Source: Variovorax guangxiensis
GTDB lineage: Bacteria > Pseudomonadota > Gammaproteobacteria > Burkholderiales > Burkholderiaceae_C
Assembly (NCBI RefSeq): GCF_003952165.1
Contig: NZ_RXFT01000018.1
Coordinates: 62,001-126,000, forward strand
Length of the DNA stretch: 64,000 nucleotides
Direction of reading: 5' to 3'
The notes beneath the pieces are model-generated. The model searched no databases. It was not told the DNA's origin and saw only the letters and a program-made list of their open reading frames with translations. A program made the translations under genes and the position numbers. Shown one piece after another: positions 1 to 4,715 of this stretch. How positions within the stretch are numbered: position 1 is the stretch's first letter; every line of letters begins with the position of its first letter.

Positions 1-14
1 ACAGGAAGTGGGGC

Positions 15-230
15 ATGGTTGACCGAGGCGATGCCAATCATCCGATCGATCCGGCGAGGTTGCCTGAAGCGGCGAGGGCTTCGATCGACAAGGGCCGGGC
101 CGTGCTTGCGGCGCAGGGGCTGCAGGAAGTGACCCACCCGTATTTCTTTCTGCCTTCACCGGGCTGCACCACGCAGCTCGACGGCTTGCCGGCGAATGTG
201 CTTGAGAGCCTGTTCGCCGAGATCGTTTGA
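15..230 (+). CDS. Small hypothetical protein, possibly the end of a longer gene
   Basis: A 71-residue reading frame ending in TGA. I recognise no family. It has mixed charge, no membrane segment and no signal peptide. The same frame is open upstream to the window edge, so this could be the 3' end of a longer gene and the ATG at 15 need not be the real start. No strong ribosome binding site is visible in the few bases before it. It is followed by about 270 bases without a convincing gene. A long frame covers the same bases on the other strand, which is common at this G+C, so coding status is uncertain. Confidence 0.35.
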   Translation: MVDRGDANHPIDPARLPEAARASIDKGRAVLAAQGLQEVTHPYFFLPSPGCTTQLDGLPANVLESLFAEIV

Positions 231-497
231 TGAACCTCTGAACTTGCCATGGCGGCGCGTTCTGCGACTGACATTCAACTCCATGAGCGCATGACGCCTG
301 CACGGCCGTCATTGATTGCGGATGCCCTGTTGAAGCCCACAGACAGTGCGCAGGGCTACACGGCATTCGTCGTCGCATTCAAGGCGTCGTTGCCCGGCGC
401 TTGCTGCAACAGTGCTTGAAAAAAATTTGTCCAAGCAGTTGACGATTGTGTAAAGACTATTTACAGTCCACCACACTCAACGCCAACAGGACCCAAC

Positions 498-704
498 GTG
501 AAAGCCGCAACGATCCGCATCTACAGCACTTGCCCCGCATCCGGCAACGTGTTCGTGCGCGTCGCTTCGCACGATGGTCTCGGCCTGCAGCCGCTGCTGC
601 AGCAGCAACTCAATCAACTCCCGTATCCGATGCCCAACCCGCAGGCCAATCTGTGGCCATGCGATTACCAGGATCAGGTGCAACCGGGTGGAGGACGCGC
701 ATAG
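498..704 (+). CDS. Small hypothetical protein upstream of the tRNA array
   Basis: A 68-residue frame starting at GTG. The product opens MKAATIRIYSTCPASGNVFV and is rich in Gln, Asn and Pro in its second half. No family is recognised and there is no membrane segment. Support for a real gene comes from position: the frame ends shortly before a strong intrinsic terminator (735-775). The terminator would isolate it from the tRNA genes that begin at 882. A start at GTG and overlapping frames on both strands keep confidence low. It may belong to the same accessory segment as the tRNA array. Confidence 0.4.
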   Translation: MKAATIRIYSTCPASGNVFVRVASHDGLGLQPLLQQQLNQLPYPMPNPQANLWPCDYQDQVQPGGGRA

Positions 705-734
705 GCGCAGACCTCCCAAGCTCTCTCTCGAACA

Positions 735-776
735 GAAGAGGCCCGGACACCGCGAGGTTCCGGGCCTCTTCGTTTT
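735..776 (+). terminator. Intrinsic terminator before the tRNA array
   Basis: A perfect 13-bp stem (735-747 with 759-771, gaagaggcccgga and its complement) with an 11-base loop is followed by a short T run. It ends the small gene at 498-704, so the tRNA array probably has its own promoter between here and 882. Confidence 0.8.
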
Positions 777-881
777 CATGTCATTCGTTCACGAGCAGCG
801 ATCGTGCTGCCCGCACAGGGTTCGAGCCTTGTGAGTGCTCCTTAAAAATTCGCGGCAGCAGCCACAAACATTTTCTTTTCA

Positions 882-958
882 GCCCCGGTGACGCAACTGG
901 TAGACGTGTCCGCCTTAGAAGCGGAATTCTGGGAGTTCGAGTCTCCCCTGGGGCACCA
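882..958 (+). tRNA. tRNA-Leu(UAG)-like with a short variable loop
   Basis: Seven-bp acceptor stem (GCCCCGG with CTGGGGC), Leu-like D arm (ACG/CGT, loop containing CTGGTAGA), perfect 5-bp anticodon stem TCCGC/GCGGA with loop CTTAGAA (anticodon TAG), perfect T arm GGGAG/CTCCC, discriminator A and encoded CCA. The variable region is only five bases (ATTCT). Bacterial tRNA-Leu normally has a long (class II) variable arm, so this molecule is irregular. A73 agrees with leucine identity. First gene of an eight-tRNA array. Confidence 0.75.
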
Positions 959-964
959 ATTTCT

Positions 965-1042
965 CTGGGTGTAGTGTCAATCTGGTAGACGGCCTGCCTT
1001 GGAAGCAGGAGGCTGCAGGTTCAAATCCTGCCACTCAGACCA
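965..1042 (+). tRNA. tRNA-Pro(UGG), divergent
   Basis: Acceptor CTGGGTG/CACTCAG with one G-T pair, anticodon arm CCTGC-CTTGGAA-GCAGG (anticodon TGG), T arm GCAGG/CCTGC, discriminator A and encoded CCA. The D stem pairs best as TGTC/GACG, which leaves three bases instead of two between acceptor and D stem. Only six bases separate it from the Leu-like gene, and a run of eight T follows it. Confidence 0.8.
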
Positions 1043-1067
1043 TCTCTTTTTTTTCGCTTTCTCTTGT

Positions 1068-1143
1068 GCGTGTGTAGCTCAACTGGCAGAGCACTAGACT
1101 CCAAACCCAACGGTTGAAGGTTCGAATCCTTCCGCGCGCGCCA
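1068..1143 (+). tRNA. tRNA-Trp(CCA)-like with a disrupted anticodon stem
   Basis: Acceptor GCGTGTG/CGCGCGC (two G-T pairs), D stem GCTC/GAGC, T arm GAAGG/CCTTC and encoded CCA, all with canonical segment lengths. The loop CTCCAAA gives anticodon CCA. The flanking five bases (CTAGA and CCCAA) form at most two pairs, so the anticodon stem is essentially open. Either it is a decayed gene or it folds differently. The amino acid assignment is therefore tentative. Confidence 0.6.
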
Positions 1144-1154
1144 ATCTTTTTTGC

Positions 1155-1230
1155 GGGCCCTTCGCCTAGTGGTCCAAGGCACCGGGTTTTGATCCCGGGA
1201 TCCAAGGTTCGAATCCTTGAGGGCTTGCCA
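1155..1230 (+). tRNA. tRNA-Gln(UUG), divergent
   Basis: Acceptor GGGCCCT/AGGGCTT with two G-T pairs at the open end, D stem GCCT/AGGC, anticodon arm CCGGG-TTTTGAT-CCCGG (anticodon TTG), T arm CAAGG/CCTTG, G discriminator and encoded CCA. All segment lengths are normal. It is followed by a long T-rich spacer. Confidence 0.88.
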
Positions 1231-1254
1231 GCTTTTCTTTTTTTTCTCTTTTTC

Positions 1255-1330
1255 GTTCCGCTAACTCAGTGGCCAGAGTGCCTCCCTGTCCAGGAGGAAG
1301 CCAGGGGTTCGATTCCCCTGCGGAACGCCA
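1255..1330 (+). tRNA. tRNA-Asp(GUC), divergent second copy
   Basis: Perfect acceptor GTTCCGC/GCGGAAC, D stem ACTC/GAGT, anticodon arm CCTCC-CTGTCCA-GGAGG (GTC), T arm AGGGG/CCCCT, G discriminator and CCA. Its stems share almost nothing with the host-type tRNA-Asp(GUC) at 41792-41868, so it is not a simple duplicate of that gene. Confidence 0.9.
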
Positions 1331-1356
1331 TTCACCGATCGAGTTTTCTCCTCGAT

Positions 1357-1441
1357 GGATCGTGAGCAGCACTGGCGACTGCAGCGGGCTGTAACCCGTC
1401 TCCTTCGGGAATACTTCGTTCGACTCGAAGACGATCCACCA
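1357..1441 (+). tRNA. tRNA-Tyr(GUA)-like with a six-base anticodon loop
   Basis: Perfect acceptor GGATCGT/ACGATCC, D stem GCAG/CTGC, a 14-base variable arm (1400-1413) as expected for class II tRNA-Tyr, perfect T arm CTTCG/CGAAG, A discriminator and CCA. The anticodon stem pairs as GCGGG/CCCGT around the loop CTGTAA (anticodon GTA at 1391-1393). That loop has six bases instead of seven. The seven-base alternative breaks two stem pairs. Confidence 0.75.
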
Positions 1442-1467
1442 CCAACGCCATCATCAGGCTCGATTCC

Positions 1468-1541
1468 GGCGCGATAGCAAAGCGGCAGTGCAGCGGATTG
1501 CAAATCCGTCCAGCCCGGTTCGACTCCGGGTCGCGCCTCCA
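1468..1541 (+). tRNA. tRNA-Cys(GCA)
   Basis: Perfect acceptor GGCGCGA/TCGCGCC, short D stem GCA/TGC, anticodon arm GCGGA-TTGCAAA-TCCGT (GCA), T arm CCCGG/CCGGG, and U discriminator followed by CCA. U73 is the strong identity base for CysRS, so this member of the array looks chargeable. Confidence 0.9.
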
Positions 1542-1567
1542 TCCATATATATCCTTCAACCAATCTT

Positions 1568-1644
1568 TCCCCGGTAGCTCAGCTGGTAGATGCGGCGCAC
1601 TGTTAATGCGCAGGTCACACGTTCGATTCGTGTTCGGGGAGCCA
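1568..1644 (+). tRNA. tRNA-Asn(GUU)
   Basis: Acceptor TCCCCGG/TCGGGGA, anticodon arm GCGCA-CTGTTAA-TGCGC (GTT), T arm ACACG/CGTGT, G discriminator and CCA. The 3' side of the D stem reads GATGCG where GAGC plus one base is expected, so it has one extra base and weaker pairing. It is the last gene of the array, 42 bases before the SIR2 gene. Confidence 0.85.
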
Positions 1645-1686
1645 ACCAACAATTCAACGACAGCCACGCAGAAGGAGCACCGAAGC

Positions 1687-2397
1687 ATGAAACCCAAGGT
1701 CAAGCCGAACAAGCTCGTCGTGCTCTCGGGCTCCGGCGTGAGCGCGGAGAGCGGCCTGCCCACGTTCCGCGATGCCAAGGGGCTGTGGAACAGCTACTCG
1801 TGGCAGGAACTCGCCAGCCCCGAAGGCTGGCAGCGGCACCCGGAGGCGGTGCTGGCCTTCTACAACGAGCGGCGCGAGAAGGCATGGCAGGCACAGCCGA
1901 ATGCCGCGCACGCTGCCATCGCATCGCTCGAGGCGGCATACGAAGTCGTGATCGTCACGCAGAACGTCGACGCGCTGCATGAGCGTGCCGGGTCGCGCAA
2001 CGTGGTGCATCTGCACGGGCAACTCGCCTACGCGCGAGGCACCTCGGAGCCCGAGCCGAAGCGCTATCGCATCGACGGAAATCCCATTGCCATGGGGCAA
2101 CTCTGCGAAGACGGCACCCAGCTGCGGCCCGACATCGTGTGGTTCGGCGAGGCGGTGCAGCACTTCGAGGAGGCCGAGGAGCACGTGGCCACCGCGGCGC
2201 GCGTGTTGGTGGTGGGCACCTCGCTCACGGTCTATCCGGCGGCGTCGCTCGTGCGGTATGCGGACCGCGGCGCCGAGAAAGTGCTTGTCGCGCTCGACAT
2301 GGAAGAGGTGCCGCGTGGCTTCACCTTCCTGCAGGGCAGGGCGACGGACGTGGTGCCTGCACTGGCTGCCAGGTGGTTGAGTGAAGCGGGCTCGTAG
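1687..2397 (+). CDS. SIR2-family NAD-dependent deacylase without zinc cysteines
   Basis: A 236-residue sirtuin-fold protein predicted to use NAD+ to remove acyl groups from protein lysines. The NAD-binding motif GSGVSAESGLPTFRD is at residues 15-29, TQNVDALHERAG carries the Asn-Asp pair, and VHLHG holds the catalytic His. RPDIVWFGE is also typical. The paired cysteines that bind structural zinc in CobB are absent: the segment after HLHG has a single Cys. The start ATG has AGGAG nine bases upstream. A longer frame runs back through the tRNA genes but is not the gene. A terminator follows. Family is sure; the natural substrate is not. Confidence 0.85.
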   Translation: MKPKVKPNKLVVLSGSGVSAESGLPTFRDAKGLWNSYSWQELASPEGWQRHPEAVLAFYNERREKAWQAQPNAAHAAIASLEAAYEVVIVTQNVDALHERAGSRNVVHLHGQLAYARGTSEPEPKRYRIDGNPIAMGQLCEDGTQLRPDIVWFGEAVQHFEEAEEHVATAARVLVVGTSLTVYPAASLVRYADRGAEKVLVALDMEEVPRGFTFLQGRATDVVPALAARWLSEAGS

Positions 2398-2419
2398 TTC
2401 ATTTGGATGCCTGCAATCA

Positions 2420-2454
2420 AAGGCCCGCCATCGTTTCGATGGCGGGCCTTTTTG
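2420..2454 (+). terminator. Terminator of the SIR2 gene
   Basis: A 14-bp perfect stem (2420-2433 with 2437-2450, aaggcccgccatcg) with a three-base loop is followed by TTT. Confidence 0.85.
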
Positions 2455-2467
2455 CGTTTGACGGGAA

Positions 2468-2626
2468 ATGGGGCGACAGAGTGGCGGCGTGCGGGTTGTG
2501 TACTTCAACCGCAAGAAGCCCGGTGAAGTGGTCCTGTTGTTGATCTACGCCAAAGCGAATCTCGATTCGATCTCCGGCGAAACTTTGAAGGAGTTGCGCG
2601 ATGCCGCAGAAGAAGCCAATGAGTGA
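2468..2626 (+). pseudogene. 5'-truncated RelE/HigB-type toxin remnant
   Basis: The frame encodes 52 residues that read as the C-terminal half of a HigB/RelE-like toxin: SGGVRVVYF, then VVLLLIYAKANLDSISG and LKELRDAAEEAN. Such toxins are about 100 residues long and this pattern follows an N-terminal half of some 55-60 residues. Here that half is missing, because the terminator of the SIR2 gene lies directly upstream and a stop codon (2459-2461) closes the frame. The end overlaps the antitoxin start by 26 bases, the usual toxin-antitoxin layout. The truncated product is unlikely to be an active nuclease. Confidence 0.7.
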
Positions 2627-2966
2627 TGCCGAACTGGCCGCTTTCGAAGCGAGCCAGGACTTGGAGGCATTGCTTGTGCAGTCGGCACGCGAAATGGGTG
2701 CCGGGAAGACGCGCAAGGTATATACGCCTCTCGTTGCTGCACGCGAGAACACCGGCCTGTCGCAAGCCGGCTTTGCCAAGTTGCTCGGCGTGTCGGTGCG
2801 CACTCTGCAGCAGTGGGAGCAGGGCCGCCGCGAACCGACAGGCGCCGCAAAGACGCTGATCGCCATTGCAGAGAAGATGCCTGAGGCACTCAGGGCGGTC
2901 GATCCGGACTACAAGGCACCGCGACGTGCGCCCGGCCGTGCGAAGGCCAGGCAGATCAAGGCCTGA
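2601..2966 (+). CDS. HTH antitoxin, NadS/HigA-like
   Basis: A 121-residue protein with an Xre-type helix-turn-helix (ARENTGLSQAGFAKLLGVSV then RTLQQWEQGRREP, about residues 50-82) and a basic C-terminal tail. Such proteins neutralise a RelE/HigB toxin and repress their own operon. The gene overlaps the 3' end of a toxin remnant and is itself complete. It may persist as an orphan repressor or as an antidote against a related toxin elsewhere. The N-terminal 45 residues contain the short acidic helices usual in this group. Confidence 0.75.
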   Translation: MPQKKPMSDAELAAFEASQDLEALLVQSAREMGAGKTRKVYTPLVAARENTGLSQAGFAKLLGVSVRTLQQWEQGRREPTGAAKTLIAIAEKMPEALRAVDPDYKAPRRAPGRAKARQIKA

Positions 2967-3211
2967 GCGCCGCCGCAACGATCGCGGTCATCTACGCAAA
3001 GTCGGCGCGATCCCCAATTTGTTCACTGCATGGAGTCCCCCGCCAGCAAGGTTCTCCCATACATTTGAACGACCGCCGCGCCTCACGGCGGGACATCGAT
3101 GCACACCGCAGCGATGTCGATGTGAGGCACAAAAGGCGACGGCCAAGGTGCGCTAACACCATGGCCGTCTGACCAATCAACGTGCACTAACTTTGCAAGA
3201 AAGCACATCAA

Positions 3212-3508
3212 ATGGCTGATCAAATTATCGCCGGGCAAGACGCGCCCACCTCCCACGGCGCATTCGCCTCATCCGACGCGGCTGATCTTCTTGAGAAAAA
3301 GTTGTCCCAATTGCAATCTCTGCTGAAGTGTTGCTACGGGGACGGATGCGATTGGTTCGACGCGATCGGAGCGACGCACCGAGACCGCGTCATGTGGATC
3401 GCCGCAGACTTGGCTGACGATGCGGCACAACTCTCTCAAGAACTGCTGAAGCAGATCAATGCAGGCGACCCGCCCGGGGCCATGAGCGCATCGGCGGCTT
3501 CGGCCTGA
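3212..3508 (+). CDS. Hypothetical protein, 98 residues
   Basis: No family recognised. The product is soluble and acidic, with a predicted helical middle (LLEKKLSQLQSLLK) and a second helix (DLADDAAQLSQELLKQINAG) around a Cys-Cys and a Trp-rich stretch (CCYGDGCDWFDAIGATHRDR). A purine-rich AAGAAAG lies before the ATG, and a strong terminator follows 30 bases after the stop, which supports a real monocistronic gene. Confidence 0.6.
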   Translation: MADQIIAGQDAPTSHGAFASSDAADLLEKKLSQLQSLLKCCYGDGCDWFDAIGATHRDRVMWIAADLADDAAQLSQELLKQINAGDPPGAMSASAASA

Positions 3509-3539
3509 TCTCCGGCCCGGCTTCTCAGGGCCGCCAACA

Positions 3540-3574
3540 AAAAGCCCCGCTATCGAAAAAATAGCGGGGCTTTT
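3540..3574 (+). terminator. Terminator between the 98-residue ORF and tRNA-Thr
   Basis: A perfect 14-bp stem (3540-3553 with 3561-3574, aaaagccccgctat) has A and T runs on both sides. It can therefore work in both directions and also end the minus-strand tRNA-Thr transcript. Confidence 0.85.
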
Positions 3575-3578
3575 GATT

Positions 3579-3654
3579 TGGTGCCGGAGAGATGAATCGA
3601 ACACCCGACCTTCTCATTACGAATGAGCTGCTCTACCGACTGAGCTACACCGGC
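3579..3654 (-). tRNA. tRNA-Thr(CGU)
   Basis: Read on the minus strand: canonical GCCGGTG acceptor, D arm with GCTC/GAGC, anticodon arm CTCAT-TCGTAAT-GAG (CGT), T arm with TTCGATT and encoded CCA. Unlike the array at 882-1644, it fits the normal proteobacterial pattern throughout. Confidence 0.95.
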
Positions 3655-3679
3655 GAAGCCTCAGATTATAGCCAAGAAA

Positions 3680-4693
3680 TCAGGCCTTCTCGGCGTGGTA
3701 CTGCGTCAAACGTTCAACTTCGTTTCTAGAACCCAACATCACGCTCACGCGCTCGTGCAGTTTGGTGGGCTGCAGCTCCAGGATGCGCTGCTTGCCGTTG
3801 GTGGCTGCGCCGCCGGCCTGCTCGACCAGCCAGCTCATCGGGTTGGCCTCGTACATCAGGCGCAGCTTGCCGGCCTTTTCGGGCTCGCGCTTGTCCCAGG
3901 GGTACATGAAAACGCCGCCGCGCATCAGGATGCGGTGCACGTCGGCGACCATGCTGGCGATCCAGCGCATGTTGAAGTCCTTGCCGCGCGGGCCTTCCTT
4001 GCCGGCCAGGCATTCGTCGATGTAGCGCTTCACGGGCTCGTCCCAGTGGCGCATGTTGCTCATGTTGATCGCGAATTCCTTGGTGTCGGGCGGGATCTGG
4101 ATGTCTTCCTGCGTCAGCACGAAGCTGCCCTGCTCGCGGTCGAGGGTGAACATGGCCACGCCGTTGCCCACGGTCAGCACGAGCGTGGTCTGCGGGCCGT
4201 AGATGCAGTAGCCGGCGGCCACCTGCTGGGTGCCCGCCTGCAGGAAGTCGCTTTCCTGCACGCCGGGGTGGTCGTCGGGCTTCTTCAGCACGCTGAAGAT
4301 GGTGCCGATGCTGACGTTCACGTCGATGTTGCTGCTGCCGTCGAGCGGGTCGAACATGAGCAGGTATTCGCCCTGTGGATAGCGGTTCGGCACTACGTAG
4401 ATGCTGTCCATTTCCTCGCTGGCCATGGCCGCGAGGTGACCACCCCATTCGTTGGCCTCGATGAGCACTTCGTTGGCAATGATGTCCAGCTTCTTCTGGA
4501 TCTCGCCCTGCACGTTCTCGCTCTCTGCCGTGCCGAGCACGCCGCCCAGCGCGCCCTTGTTGACGGCCTGGCTGATGCTCTTGCAGGCGCGCGCGACCAC
4601 TTCGAGCAGCAGGCGCAGCTGGCCGGGGATGAGGCCGTCGGCACGCTGCTGTTCGACGAGGTAGCGGGTGAGGGAAATCTTTTGTTGAGCCAT
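3680..4693 (-). CDS. fbp: Fructose-1,6-bisphosphatase, class I
   Basis: Hydrolyses fructose-1,6-bisphosphate to fructose-6-phosphate in gluconeogenesis and in the Calvin cycle. The 337-residue length is normal for the class. The metal and substrate site FDPLDGSSNIDVNVSIGT is present, and RWIASMVADVHR and GGVFMYPWDKR belong to the sugar-phosphate site. I chose the ATG at 4693 (MAQQKISLTRYL). A longer frame extends upstream but runs into the end of pepN, 22 bases away. It is followed by tRNA-Thr. It lies downstream of pepN on the same strand and may be cotranscribed. Confidence 0.96.
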   Translation of the reverse strand: MAQQKISLTRYLVEQQRADGLIPGQLRLLLEVVARACKSISQAVNKGALGGVLGTAESENVQGEIQKKLDIIANEVLIEANEWGGHLAAMASEEMDSIYVVPNRYPQGEYLLMFDPLDGSSNIDVNVSIGTIFSVLKKPDDHPGVQESDFLQAGTQQVAAGYCIYGPQTTLVLTVGNGVAMFTLDREQGSFVLTQEDIQIPPDTKEFAINMSNMRHWDEPVKRYIDECLAGKEGPRGKDFNMRWIASMVADVHRILMRGGVFMYPWDKREPEKAGKLRLMYEANPMSWLVEQAGGAATNGKQRILELQPTKLHERVSVMLGSRNEVERLTQYHAEKA

Positions 4694-4715
4694 ATGCTTT
4701 CTGTTGAGTCTCTGC

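Noticed and set aside
790..850. A tRNA-like fragment (acaggg ttcgag ccttgt) before the array
   Set aside because: It has a T-arm-like hairpin but no matching acceptor stem and no CCA, so a ninth tRNA gene cannot be supported.
446..1365. Short frames overlapping the start of the tRNA array (for example 446-988 and 1114-1365)
   Set aside because: They run through the terminator and structured tRNA genes and have no homology signal.
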